Below are positions 52,567-62,424 of a stretch of DNA of 64,000 nt, in pieces; the stretch's first letter is position 1; every line of letters begins with the position of its first letter. Source of the stretch: Pseudocolwellia sp048296855 (GTDB lineage: Bacteria > Pseudomonadota > Gammaproteobacteria > Enterobacterales > Alteromonadaceae). The notes under the pieces were generated by a model. It ran no database searches. It had not been told where the DNA came from and saw nothing but the letters and a program-made list of their open reading frames with translations. A program made the position numbers and the translations under genes. The DNA lies in the NCBI GenBank assembly GCA_048296855.1, contig CP182631.1; one strand, 5' to 3'.

Positions 52567-54429
52567 ATGACAATTGATCTGAATGACTACCCTCTTTTAT
52601 CTAATATCAATACACCTGATGATTTACGATTATTAGGTAAAGATAAACTCACTCAAGTGAGTAAAGAACTGCGTCGATACTTACTCAGCTCAGTTAGTAA
52701 AAGCAGTGGTCACTTTGCTTCAGGCCTTGGAACAATAGAGCTCACCGTTGCGCTGCATTTTGTTTATAACACTCCTTTTGATCAACTCATCTGGGATGTA
52801 GGTCATCAAGCTTATCCTCATAAAATATTAACAGGTCGACGCGATCAGCTTCATACCATTCGACAAAAAGATGGTTTACATCCGTTCCCGTGGAGAGAAG
52901 AAAGCGAATACGATGTGTTAAGTGTCGGTCATTCGAGTACTTCAATATCTGCTGCGCTTGGTATGGCGGTAGCTGCTGAGAAAGAAGCCAAAAACAGAAA
53001 AGTGGTTGCGGTAATTGGCGATGGCGCAATGACTGCAGGCATGGCGTTTGAAGCATTAAACCACGGCGGCGATATTAATAAAGATATGCTCGTTGTATTA
53101 AACGACAACGAAATGTCGATCTCAGAAAACGTAGGTGCATTAAATAATCATTTAGCGAAAATGTTATCAGGTAGCATATATACTGGTCTTCGTGAAGGTA
53201 GTAAACGCATACTAAAAGGCATTCCACCGATTAAAGAATTAGCTAGCCGAGCAGAAGAACATATTAAAGGTATGGTGGTTCCTAGCACCTTTTTTGAAGA
53301 GCTTGGTTTTAATTATATTGGCCCAATCGACGGGCACGATGTTAAAGGTTTAGTTGATACCATTAGCAATATGCGTAATTTAAAAGGACCTCAACTTTTA
53401 CATATAGCGACTACAAAAGGTAAAGGCTACGAAGCCGCAGAGCAAGATCCAATAAAATATCACGCGGTTCCTAAATTTAACCCTGAAGAAACTACGCTGC
53501 CAACCAGTAAACCAAGCTTACCGACTTATTCTAAAATTTTTGGTCATTGGCTATGTAATACGGCCGAAATAGACGAAAAATTAGCAGCGATAACACCAGC
53601 AATGCGTGAAGGTTCAGGCATGGTTGAGTTTAGCCAACGTTTTCCAGAACAATATTACGATGTTGCCATTGCTGAACAACATGCAGTAACGTTTGCTGCT
53701 GGTTTAGCGATTGGTGGTTATCATCCTGTTGTGGCTATTTATTCAAGCTTTTTACAGCGTGGTTACGATCAACTGATCCATGATGTAGCGATTCAAAACT
53801 TACCTGTTTTATTTGCTATTGACCGTGCAGGTATTGTGGGCGCCGACGGCCCTACGCATCAAGGCGCATTCGATTTAAGCTTTTTAAGATGTATACCTAA
53901 TATGGTTGTAATGGCCCCTTCAGACGAACGTGAATGTCAATTAATGCTCACTACAGGCTACCAACACAATGGTCCTGCAGCAGTTAGATATCCTAGAGGT
54001 TCTGGCACTGGTGCCGAGACACCACAAATTTCAGAAACGTTAGAAATTGGTAAAGGCCTAATAAAACAGCAAGGTAAAGATATTGCTATTTTAAGTTTTG
54101 GTACCTTGTTACATGAAGCAAAAATAGCCGCTGACTCTCTAAACGCAACCTTAGTTGATATGAGATTTATTAAACCTTTAGATGAATCTTTAATTGCACA
54201 AATAGCCAGCACGCATTCTTGTATTGTAACCCTTGAAGATAATGCGATAGCAGGTGGCGCAGGTTCAGGCGTAAATGAGTACATACTTAGTAAAGGTATA
54301 GCGATAAAAGTATTAAATATTGGCTTACCTGATGTGTTTATTAAGCACGGCACTCAAGAAGAAATACATAAAGAGCTAGGGTTAGATAGCGAAGGGATAT
54401 TAAGTAAAATTAACAAATTCGTTAGTTAA
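52567..54429 (+). CDS. dxs: 1-deoxy-D-xylulose-5-phosphate synthase
   Basis: A 620-aa ThDP enzyme making DXP from pyruvate and glyceraldehyde-3-phosphate, the entry to the MEP isoprenoid route and to thiamine and pyridoxal. Markers are SSGHFASGLGTIELTVAL, WDVGHQAYPHKILTGR, VIGDGAMTAGMAFEALN (ThDP/Mg site), and the transketolase-like stretch IAEQHAVTFAAGLA with DRAGIVGADGPTHQGAFD. Third in the xseB-ispA-dxs operon, followed by a terminator. Confidence 0.97.
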   Translation: MTIDLNDYPLLSNINTPDDLRLLGKDKLTQVSKELRRYLLSSVSKSSGHFASGLGTIELTVALHFVYNTPFDQLIWDVGHQAYPHKILTGRRDQLHTIRQKDGLHPFPWREESEYDVLSVGHSSTSISAALGMAVAAEKEAKNRKVVAVIGDGAMTAGMAFEALNHGGDINKDMLVVLNDNEMSISENVGALNNHLAKMLSGSIYTGLREGSKRILKGIPPIKELASRAEEHIKGMVVPSTFFEELGFNYIGPIDGHDVKGLVDTISNMRNLKGPQLLHIATTKGKGYEAAEQDPIKYHAVPKFNPEETTLPTSKPSLPTYSKIFGHWLCNTAEIDEKLAAITPAMREGSGMVEFSQRFPEQYYDVAIAEQHAVTFAAGLAIGGYHPVVAIYSSFLQRGYDQLIHDVAIQNLPVLFAIDRAGIVGADGPTHQGAFDLSFLRCIPNMVVMAPSDERECQLMLTTGYQHNGPAAVRYPRGSGTGAETPQISETLEIGKGLIKQQGKDIAILSFGTLLHEAKIAADSLNATLVDMRFIKPLDESLIAQIASTHSCIVTLEDNAIAGGAGSGVNEYILSKGIAIKVLNIGLPDVFIKHGTQEEIHKELGLDSEGILSKINKFVS

Positions 54430-54470
54430 CTCCCCTCAATTAAAGATTAATCATCTTATAATCAAACATA

Positions 54471-54497
54471 AAAACGAGCTATAACAGCTCGTTTTTT
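54471..54497 (+). terminator. rho-independent terminator of the dxs operon
   Basis: AAAACGAGCT-ATAAC-AGCTCGTTTT followed by T's, about 40 bp after dxs. The remaining 230 bp up to the GH16 gene contain no gene or clear signal. Confidence 0.85.
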
Positions 54498-54728
54498 ATT
54501 TATACCGTTTTTATTTATACCATATAGTGGCAAGTATAATGTAGCAAGAATACGATACTTTTAGTGCGTTTATTGTGAGTTTTAACATCATAAAGGTCAT
54601 ATTATGATTGTTTGAGTATGAATTGGATAAATGGCAAGTATCATTTTAATCATGCCCTTTCTCTAATAAAAATTAATTTCAAACAATAAGGAAAGAGCTG
54701 TTTACTAAAACCAGCCTCAACATTTAAT

Positions 54729-55727
54729 ATGAATAAATTTATCCCCCTTTGTTTACTAACGTTCGCTTTTTCTGCGTCTGCCGCAGATTGGAGTGAGTAC
54801 CCTGTTCCGGCCAAGCTTGATAAAGGTCAAACTTGGCAATTAGATCCACTTTCAGACGATTTTAATTACAATGCTCCAGCAAAAGGAAAAAGTAACGAGT
54901 TTTTTAGTCGCTGGAAAGAGGGTTACATTGGAGCATGGTCTGGGCCCGGCAAAACCGTTTGGGAGCCTCTGCATTCGTCGGTAAAAGACGGTAAACTCGT
55001 TTTAATAGCAAGTCGCGTACCTCTTGACTACCCTGAAAAAGAAAAAGCTGGTGGGGTTTTTGCTGGAAGTATCACATCAAAAAAATCCGTTCTCTATCCA
55101 ATATTTATGGAAGCCAGAGTCAAATTTAGTAATACCGTATTAGCATCAGACTTTTGGCTACTGAGCCAAGATTCAACACAAGAAATTGATATTATCGAGC
55201 ACTACGCTGGTGATGGTGTAGATATTGACGGTGATGGTGTTATTGATAATGACAACAGTTATTTTGCGAAAAAATTACATATAAGTAACCATATGTTTAT
55301 CCGTAAGCCTTTTACTGATTACCAACCTTCAGATAAAAATGGAGTATTTGGTACTTATTATTGGGAAGAAAGCAGAAAAAATTGGCGTGATGATTATGTG
55401 CGAATAGGTACATATTGGAAGTCTCCCAACCATATTGAGTACTTTGTTAATGGTAAATGGGTACGTACAATTACCAATACGGGTTATTCATTTGTGAACC
55501 CCAAAGGTAAAGTAGAAACTTACCAAACTGATTTTAATCCTATGGACAAGTTTAATTACAATCATGGTAAGGGCTTAGATAAACCAATGCGCGTTATTTT
55601 AAATATTGAAGATCAAGATTGGCGTAATAAAAGAGGGTTAACACCTACAGATGCTGACTTGTTAGATGATAGTAAAAATAACTACATTATTGATTGGGTA
55701 CGTTTTTATAAACCTATTAGTCAATAA
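54729..55727 (+). CDS. secreted GH16 family galactanase, beta-agarase/porphyranase-like
   Basis: A 332-aa single-domain enzyme with a Sec signal peptide ending at SASA. The mature part is a GH16 jelly roll: the catalytic beta-bulge is STQEIDIIEHYAG, with nucleophile-type Glu152, Asp154 and acid/base Glu157. Flanking agarase-like features are EGYIGAWSGPGKTVW, ASDFWLLSQDST, KKLHISNHMFIRKPFTDYQP and a terminal IIDWVRFYKP. These look most like beta-agarases or beta-porphyranases and less like laminarinases or carrageenases. There is no carbohydrate-binding module. A TonB-dependent receptor lies just downstream on the other strand. Confidence 0.85.
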   Translation: MNKFIPLCLLTFAFSASAADWSEYPVPAKLDKGQTWQLDPLSDDFNYNAPAKGKSNEFFSRWKEGYIGAWSGPGKTVWEPLHSSVKDGKLVLIASRVPLDYPEKEKAGGVFAGSITSKKSVLYPIFMEARVKFSNTVLASDFWLLSQDSTQEIDIIEHYAGDGVDIDGDGVIDNDNSYFAKKLHISNHMFIRKPFTDYQPSDKNGVFGTYYWEESRKNWRDDYVRIGTYWKSPNHIEYFVNGKWVRTITNTGYSFVNPKGKVETYQTDFNPMDKFNYNHGKGLDKPMRVILNIEDQDWRNKRGLTPTDADLLDDSKNNYIIDWVRFYKPISQ

Positions 55728-55817
55728 CGGCTAGCGCTAATATACCATTGAATACAAGCAACGAATATCGTCTGTCGTTGGATCAAAAGGCAAAGTAAGA
55801 CAATTAATAGATTAAAA

Positions 55818-55848
55818 ACTCCCCAATATAATAGCTATATTGGGGAGT
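55818..55848. terminator. bidirectional terminator between the GH16 and TonB-receptor genes
   Basis: Perfect 13-bp stem ACTCCCCAATATA / TATATTGGGGAGT with a 5-nt loop between convergent genes. Confidence 0.8.
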
Positions 55849-55915
55849 CTAGTTAATGACACTTATCAAGCACTAAATTCTGCACTTTTCACTGTCATAG
55901 GTATATCAAAAGATA

Positions 55916-58855
55916 TTAGAACTTAGCGCGTACACCAACTGTGTAACGACGATCCGCTTCTGTATATTTCCAAGCTCCACCTAATTCAGATAAGTAGATA
56001 GAAGGTTCACCTGTTAAGTTAGTGGCGTTAGCTACTACCGTAAAGTGTTCGTTAATATCCCAACTTGCTGAGAAATCTAACTGGCCTCTATCGTCGCGGT
56101 AGTTATTACCATAAACCGTACCTTCTTCAGAAATACCACCCGTAGCATTAATGTTCTCTACACGTTTTTCGTTTTCTGTATCTAAGAAGCTATCACGGTA
56201 GTTATACGCTAAACGGGTTGAAACGCCTTCATATTCCCAGAACAACTGTAAGTTATATGTATTTTTAGAAATATCTAATAATGGGTTACCATTTGGTTGC
56301 TCACTGTCAGCATATGTGTAGTTTGCACTAACACCTAAACCAGACCAAGCATCAGGAAGAGAAGTAAAAAATTGCTGATAGCCTATTTCAAACCCTTGAA
56401 CTTTACCGTTTTCACCATTGGTATCTTTCGTTGTATCAATACCAGTGTTTCCTGAAGCTCTTAGCGCATCAACAAAAGCAAAACCGTCAGCATCTACTGG
56501 GAAGTCTGTACTATCAGAGAAAACTAGGTTGTCTTGTGATACGCCTGCTGTAGTTAACTGACACACCTGATTCCATTGCGTCACGTTTTGGCCAACAGTA
56601 GAAGCATCTGCCACACAACTGCTTTCGTTACTTAAGAAAGATTCAACATCTTTGTAGAATACTGCGAAAGACACCATGTTGCCTTCGCCAAAATAATGCT
56701 CTACTGATAAATCAAACTGAGTTGCACGGAAAGGTTCTAAATCGATAGCACCTTGAGTCGCCCCCGTTATATCGTTATTAATATCAAATGCCGGACTTAA
56801 TTCATTGAAGTTAGCACGACGCATTACTTTAGCTGCAGCAAAACGAAATAGAGTTTCGTCTGAGTAGTTATATGTTACGTTTAAGCTAGGTAAAAAGTCG
56901 CTGTAATCATTTTCGCCTGTTACTTTTTCACTATCAAGATATACGCTTGATTCAAGATCTGTTGTTACATATCTACCACCAACAATCGCGGTAATATCAT
57001 CAAAATCTAAATGCGCTGATACATAAATTGCTGCTGTATCTTCAGTAACCTCTCTGTAAGCACTGTCTTGAAATTTCAAGTTGTCGGCTAAACTACCCGT
57101 TGTTGCTAAATTAGTACCTACCAATAGTTGCTGTAATTCATTAAATACATTTGCAGGGTTAGATAATCCGTTATAAGTCGCGAAAGTTAACAAATCATTT
57201 TGGCCTGTATGCCCTAATTGATCGAAAGAGTTATCGTGGCTCATGGTGGTAAAACTACCAGCAAACTGGTCGTTGTAATCGTCAATCCATAATGTAGCTA
57301 AAGAACCGTCTGAATCATTTTTAGCATTTTTGTAAATATCTTTAATTTCAACTTTATATTGCTCATATTCGTATTCACGTTTTGTTGCACGAACACCTGC
57401 CTTTAATGTAGACACCCACTCTAAACCTAGTGGTTCAGTTATTGCGATATCAAAACGTACAGCTGTTTCATCGTTATTCGTTATTTTTTCTTCACTTTTA
57501 AAAGTACGTAACGCTAAGTTATCAGGGCTAGTAAATGCCGTAGGATCTGAGTGAATAATACTTGGAAGTTTATTACCTGATTGAGAAAAAGCACCGTCAT
57601 AAAGGTGATTTACAAGATCTGTACCACCGCTAGCTTCAAACGTACTTTTTTCAATAGGTCGTAAAGTAAATTCTGAATCAGGTCTAATACTTTCTGACGA
57701 TGCTACAGCAACTTCACCCGATATTTTCACGTCATCAGCAATATTCCACTCAGCACCTAGTGCATGTGAAAAAGACTTAGTTTCGCGGAAATCACTGTAA
57801 GTTTTAGGAATAGCAAAGTCGTTTGTAAGAGTATAGTTATTTACACCATTAGCATCTTGCGTCGTATTTTCATCTGTAGATAAAGAGCCAACAACACCAA
57901 GAATTGAGTTACCATTTTGCTCACCAGAACGCTTAGTTGTGTTTAAATCAAGGTAGATCATACCGTCATTCGATTTAGGCGCCCACTGAAGTGATAAATT
58001 TAAAGCTGTACGTTCACGTTTTTCTACGTATTGTTCAACACTATGCTCATCTCTAACAATTGCATTACCGCTTGGAGTGTTGCCGTCTTGACCATTAATT
58101 TGAATGTCTTGCGGCTTAACACGGCTAGAGGTTTCATCTTGACGAATTTCGCGATCTTGATATGAAAGCATAGCTAAAGCACCAAAAGTACCTGCATCAC
58201 CTAAGTCCCAGTTATTACCAATTGAACCACTGAAAATAGGTGCAATGTTTTCAGTTTTATCTGCATACTCAGCATCTAAAGACATAGCGCCAGTGAGCTT
58301 TTCTAACTCTAATGGACGAACGGTTTTAAGGCTTACTGTGCCGCCTAGCGCACCTTCAATCATGTCTGCAGTAGGAGATTTAACAACTTCTACCGCTTTT
58401 AAGAAACTTGATGGAAAATCTTGAAGGCTTACACCGTCGCGTGAATCACCGATAGTTGAACGACCATTTAATTCAACACGGTTTTGAGGTAGACCACGGA
58501 TTGAAACGCTATCGCCCACACCAAAATCAGTGTTAATTGATACACCAGTAATACGCTGTAATGCTTCAGCAATGTTGTTATCTGGTAACTTACCAATATC
58601 TTCAGCAACAATAGCGTCTACAATACGACCATCAGTACGCTTAAGTAGAGAGGCAGCTTTCATACTACCTAACATGCCCCTTACTTCGATAACTTCAATC
58701 GCCTCAGCTTCGCTTGCATCTTGAGTGTTAGCTTCTTCTGCTGCATAAGCAGGCATTGCTAGCATGGCAACTAAGGCAGAACTATATAGAGCTGATTTAT
58801 TACTTAAACGGTTACGTTGTAATGCTGAACTTATTTTATTTAATTGAATTGTCAT
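55916..58855 (-). CDS. TonB-dependent receptor, carbohydrate type
   Basis: A 979-aa outer-membrane transporter. Signal peptide with AMPAYA cleavage; then a TonB box-like IEVIEVRGML, a plug domain (IVAEDIGKLPDNNIAEALQRI, first 20 residues shown; SIRGLPQNRVELNGR, GALGGTVSLKT) and a long beta-barrel ending in YTVGVRAKF with the terminal aromatic Phe. The plug style matches the TIGR01782-like sugar-uptake receptors of marine gammaproteobacteria. A UxuR/ExuR-like operator lies 116-133 bp upstream. It could import oligouronates or oligogalactans; the operator favours uronates. Confidence 0.93.
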   Translation of the reverse strand: MTIQLNKISSALQRNRLSNKSALYSSALVAMLAMPAYAAEEANTQDASEAEAIEVIEVRGMLGSMKAASLLKRTDGRIVDAIVAEDIGKLPDNNIAEALQRITGVSINTDFGVGDSVSIRGLPQNRVELNGRSTIGDSRDGVSLQDFPSSFLKAVEVVKSPTADMIEGALGGTVSLKTVRPLELEKLTGAMSLDAEYADKTENIAPIFSGSIGNNWDLGDAGTFGALAMLSYQDREIRQDETSSRVKPQDIQINGQDGNTPSGNAIVRDEHSVEQYVEKRERTALNLSLQWAPKSNDGMIYLDLNTTKRSGEQNGNSILGVVGSLSTDENTTQDANGVNNYTLTNDFAIPKTYSDFRETKSFSHALGAEWNIADDVKISGEVAVASSESIRPDSEFTLRPIEKSTFEASGGTDLVNHLYDGAFSQSGNKLPSIIHSDPTAFTSPDNLALRTFKSEEKITNNDETAVRFDIAITEPLGLEWVSTLKAGVRATKREYEYEQYKVEIKDIYKNAKNDSDGSLATLWIDDYNDQFAGSFTTMSHDNSFDQLGHTGQNDLLTFATYNGLSNPANVFNELQQLLVGTNLATTGSLADNLKFQDSAYREVTEDTAAIYVSAHLDFDDITAIVGGRYVTTDLESSVYLDSEKVTGENDYSDFLPSLNVTYNYSDETLFRFAAAKVMRRANFNELSPAFDINNDITGATQGAIDLEPFRATQFDLSVEHYFGEGNMVSFAVFYKDVESFLSNESSCVADASTVGQNVTQWNQVCQLTTAGVSQDNLVFSDSTDFPVDADGFAFVDALRASGNTGIDTTKDTNGENGKVQGFEIGYQQFFTSLPDAWSGLGVSANYTYADSEQPNGNPLLDISKNTYNLQLFWEYEGVSTRLAYNYRDSFLDTENEKRVENINATGGISEEGTVYGNNYRDDRGQLDFSASWDINEHFTVVANATNLTGEPSIYLSELGGAWKYTEADRRYTVGVRAKF

Positions 58856-58970
58856 CTTTTCCCCTAAACCTTACATGATGTTCATTTTTTATTTGAGCTT
58901 ACCAATTTAACAATTATCATCAGCTCAAAAACTAAACTAAATCTAACCAACAAAACAATCATTGTCAACC

Positions 58971-58988
58971 ATTTTGGTAAACCAATTA
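58971..58988. promoter_or_regulatory. UxuR/ExuR-like operator upstream of the TonB receptor
   Basis: ATTTTGGTAAACCAATTA, with core TTGGT-AA-ACCAA at 58974-58985, differs little from the hexuronate GntR-family operator consensus AAATTGGTATACCAATTT. It lies 116 bp before the TonB receptor ATG. No gene for a GntR regulator is in the window. Confidence 0.6.
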
Positions 58989-59661
58989 AAAATAAAAAAC
59001 GAAAATAGTCTTTACCAATAGGTAGAATCAATTTAGTTATCTCTGTAAGTGGTGATATGTAAAGGAATAATATTTAAAATCCAAGTGACAGCTAACATAA
59101 TTAATTAAACTATTAGTAACAGTAGCGAGTGAAGGAATTAATCAAATAAACAGATTAATAACAAACTTCTTTCGTTTTCAGTACTTGTACTATCTATTAT
59201 AAATAATAGAACACTTTTATTATTTTGCTAACAACAATAAAAAAATAATAAAAACAACAACTAGAAACACAAATTATAAATATAAATTAAAATATATAGA
59301 TGGTATTTAAATTAAAATTAACTTAATTAAATTTATTCAATATTAGGAAGGAGATAAGATTAAGCTCACCTTAACATAATGATATTTTTTTCAATGAACA
59401 TGTAAATTCATAATATAAACACCATAACTGGTAATACCAAAGAAGGATAAAATACAAAATTGGCATTACCAATAAATAAAACCTCATAAAATAATAAGAG
59501 AATAAATAGAATATTAGAATCACATAAAGCGCTTAGCGTAATAAAGAAGAGAGGTAATGAGCAGGTTACTCAACCGTGGCAGGAAACTTATTTACCCGTT
59601 TAAAATGCCTATTGCTACATCTTAAACGGATAGTTAATTGTAATTCAGGTTAATTAGACAA
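58989..59661. other. AT-rich intergenic region
   Basis: About 670 bp between the TonB receptor and fba operon ends, extremely AT-rich, with no credible reading frame. A loose dyad TACC-AATA-GGTA is at 59022-59033. Near 59596-59629 CCGTTTAA and TTAAACGG could form a weak stem after fba, without a T-run. I see nothing else. Confidence 0.5.
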
Positions 59662-60738
59662 TTAGTATCTATTTAAACAATTTAAATCTTCAAACGTTTG
59701 AAGTAACCTTTGAACCATACTGTCTTCACCTTTGCGTAACCAAGTACGAGGATCATAAAAGGGTTTATTGGGCTTGTCGTCCCCTGTAGGATTACCTATT
59801 TGCTTACCTAGATAACGCTTTTTCTCGTTATAGTAATTCAGTATTCCTTGCCAAGTAGCCCATTGAGTATCGGTGTCTATATTCATTTTTACTGTACCGT
59901 AAGAAATAGCTTCTTTGATATCATCTACGTCAGATCCTGAACCACCATGAAAAACAAAGTTCAATGGTCTAGCTGGCAATGCAAACTTTTCAGATACATA
60001 ACTTTGCGAATTTTTTAAGATCATTGGCGAGAGCGTTACATTACCCGGCTTATAAACACCGTGCACATTACCAAATGAAGCCGCTATGATAAAATTTGGG
60101 CTGATTTTTATCAGTCTTTCATAAGCATATGCGACATCTTCAGGCTGGGTATAAAGCTTAGCGCTATCAATATCGGTATTATCAACACCATCTTCTTCGC
60201 CACCAGTACAACCTAGTTCAATTTCTAGCGTCATATTAATTTTACTCATACGCTCTAAATAACGAGCACATGTTTCAATATTTTCTTCTAAAGATTCAGC
60301 CGATAAGTCAACCATATGAGAACTAAAAAGAGGTTTACCTGTTTTTTTAAAGTGTTCCTCTCCTTCAGTGAGTAATGCATCAATCCACGGTAGTAAATTT
60401 TTTGCAGCATGATCCGTATTCAATATAACAGGTACGTCATAATGCTTAGCGGCTAAATGTATATAGTGAGCTCCAGCTATTGCTCCTTGAGTAGACGCGT
60501 CCATTGCTGAAAGATTTGCACCTTTACCAATAAAAAAAGCAGCGCCCGAATGTGATAGCTGAATAATAACCGGTGATTTTACTTTTTTAGCGGCTTCTAA
60601 AGTTGCGTTAATGGAATGATTACCAATAACATTAACTGCTGGATAAGCAAACTGATTGTCTTTAGCAAAGTTATAGAGATCTCTGACACTTTGCCCTGTT
60701 GCTACTCCCACTGACACCCTATTAGATAATGTATTCAT
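59662..60738 (-). CDS. fbaA: class II fructose-bisphosphate aldolase
   Basis: A 358-aa zinc aldolase of the long class IIA type, nearly identical in length to E. coli FbaA (359 aa). It has VIIQLSHSGAAFFIGKG, the Zn ligands in NTDHAAKN, FGNVHGVYKPG and FHGGSG, and TLEIELGCTGGEEDGVDN. It joins or splits fructose-1,6-bisphosphate, DHAP and glyceraldehyde-3-phosphate. It is unusual as the last gene of a uronate operon (17 bp after eda). Here it may push the triose phosphate from KDPG cleavage into gluconeogenesis. It may be a dedicated second copy. Confidence 0.92.
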   Translation of the reverse strand: MNTLSNRVSVGVATGQSVRDLYNFAKDNQFAYPAVNVIGNHSINATLEAAKKVKSPVIIQLSHSGAAFFIGKGANLSAMDASTQGAIAGAHYIHLAAKHYDVPVILNTDHAAKNLLPWIDALLTEGEEHFKKTGKPLFSSHMVDLSAESLEENIETCARYLERMSKINMTLEIELGCTGGEEDGVDNTDIDSAKLYTQPEDVAYAYERLIKISPNFIIAASFGNVHGVYKPGNVTLSPMILKNSQSYVSEKFALPARPLNFVFHGGSGSDVDDIKEAISYGTVKMNIDTDTQWATWQGILNYYNEKKRYLGKQIGNPTGDDKPNKPFYDPRTWLRKGEDSMVQRLLQTFEDLNCLNRY

Positions 60739-60755
60739 AAGCTTTGTTTATCATC

Positions 60756-61373
60756 CTATTGAAGAGCATTTTTACAAGCTGATGTAATTAAATCCCACTG
60801 CTGTGATTCAACCCAAGCAGCTGGTGCCACCCAAGTTCCGCCTACCGCAAAGACATTACTCAAATTAAGGTAATCCGCTTTGTTGTCTGCGTTAATACCA
60901 CCTGTAGGGCAAAAACTTACTGACTTAAATACAGAGCCCATTGCTTTTAAAAACGGCGCACCACCAGACAGTGATGCTGGAAATAGTTTTAATTCACTAT
61001 AACCAAATTCTGTTGCTAGTAAAATATCTGCAGATGTAGAAACACCGGGTAATACAGGTACAGAACAGTTTTCAAGCGCATTAAGTAATGTCGGCGAACT
61101 TGCTGGTGTAATAATAAAATCAGAACCGACGCTTAAAGCGTTATCTAAAATAATAGCATTTAATACAGTTCCTGCACCTACCAATAATTCTGGTAACTCT
61201 TTTTTGATCTGTTTAATAATATCTAACGATGCATCAGTACGTAAAACCACTTCCACTAAGTGAATGCCAGCTTCGTGCATAGCTCTTGCTATATTAACGC
61301 CTTGCTCTACCGTATCTGCTTGAATAATAGGCAATAGTGTTTGGTTTCCCATGAGTGATGAGAATGTTTTCAT
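60756..61373 (-). CDS. eda: KDPG aldolase
   Basis: A 205-aa 2-keto-3-deoxy-6-phosphogluconate aldolase. It has LPIIQADTVEQGVNIARAM, VEVVLRTDASLDII, VGAGTVLNA, ITPASSPTLL, the Schiff-base lysine in SELKLFPASL, and FCPTGGINADN. It splits KDPG to pyruvate and glyceraldehyde-3-phosphate. The order kdgK-eda-fba makes it the second catabolic step of the operon. An 87-bp gap lies between kdgK and eda. Confidence 0.93.
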   Translation of the reverse strand: MKTFSSLMGNQTLLPIIQADTVEQGVNIARAMHEAGIHLVEVVLRTDASLDIIKQIKKELPELLVGAGTVLNAIILDNALSVGSDFIITPASSPTLLNALENCSVPVLPGVSTSADILLATEFGYSELKLFPASLSGGAPFLKAMGSVFKSVSFCPTGGINADNKADYLNLSNVFAVGGTWVAPAAWVESQQWDLITSACKNALQ

Positions 61374-61460
61374 GTTTTTTTCCTTTAATTAGATAGATTC
61401 GAATACCATTCTTATACAGTTGAAATAGTGATGGTTTATCAATGAGTTTTAGGTTGTAAG

Positions 61461-62420
61461 TTACTTAATAATTGATAGTAGCTCTTGATCAATAAAGGTT
61501 TGAAAGGCCTTTGAATCGACAATGGCTCCCTTATGTTGAATAACAACAGCGGCTGACGCAGATGCTAACTTAATGGCATCAATCGTATTTATCCCAGAAG
61601 AACATGCTCCCAGAAAGACACCATTAAAAGAATCCCCTGCAGACGTTGTATCGACCACATCTTCTACAGGTGTTATTTCAATATTTTGTATTATTTTATT
61701 TTTAACACACACAACGCCTTTTTCACCGTTTTTAATAACCAGTTCATCAAGTGCATATGGCTTACAAAATTCGATAACATCTTCTGCGGTTGTTAAATTA
61801 TAGAGCTGCTTAAAGTCGTCTATACCCGGTAATGCAATATTACTTAAGGTGAACGCTTTATTAAATTGCTGCTGAGCTTCTTCAACAGACTCCCACATTC
61901 TCGCTCTATAATTAGGGTCAAACACTATATTGAGCCCAGCCACTTTTAATTGCTCAACCATTAGCCAAAACTTTGGACGATCTTCGGGTTTAATAACCGC
62001 TAAAGAAATACCAGAAAAAAAGAACACGTCTCCATGTAACATCTTTTCTGTTTCTGAAGCGTCAATAAATTTCATTACATCGCGAGCGGCCGAGTTTTCA
62101 CGCCAGTAGGTAAATGTTCTTTCACCTTCGCTATCGGTTTTAATTGAATAGAGGCCTGCTATTTTATCATTTGATCGATAGACGAAATCGGTTGCGATAT
62201 TTTGCTGCGAAAAATACTCAACCATATTAGAGCTCAGTTCGTCTGTACCTACCGCAGTAATTAAATTCACCTGCATTTCAGAAAACACACGTTTGAGATA
62301 AACAGCCGTATTAAATACATCGCCAGCAAACGATTGCTTTAATGTTTGCGGTAATTGATTGTTAGGTGAAACATTAAGTAGCTCCACCATACACTCACCA
62401 AATAGGAAAATTTTTTTCAC
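61461..62420 (-). CDS. kdgK: 2-keto-3-deoxygluconate kinase
   Basis: A 319-aa PfkB-family sugar kinase. It starts MKKIFLFGECMVELL and has FAGDVFNTAVYLKRV, the TYWRENSAARDV substrate-site stretch typical of KDG kinases, and the catalytic VVDTTSAGDSFNGVFLG with the base Asp. It phosphorylates KDG to KDPG. The gene begins 4 bp after the MFS gene stop, so it is translated from the same operon. Confidence 0.92.
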   Translation of the reverse strand: MKKIFLFGECMVELLNVSPNNQLPQTLKQSFAGDVFNTAVYLKRVFSEMQVNLITAVGTDELSSNMVEYFSQQNIATDFVYRSNDKIAGLYSIKTDSEGERTFTYWRENSAARDVMKFIDASETEKMLHGDVFFFSGISLAVIKPEDRPKFWLMVEQLKVAGLNIVFDPNYRARMWESVEEAQQQFNKAFTLSNIALPGIDDFKQLYNLTTAEDVIEFCKPYALDELVIKNGEKGVVCVKNKIIQNIEITPVEDVVDTTSAGDSFNGVFLGACSSGINTIDAIKLASASAAVVIQHKGAIVDSKAFQTFIDQELLSIIK

Positions 62421-62424
62421 TCAC

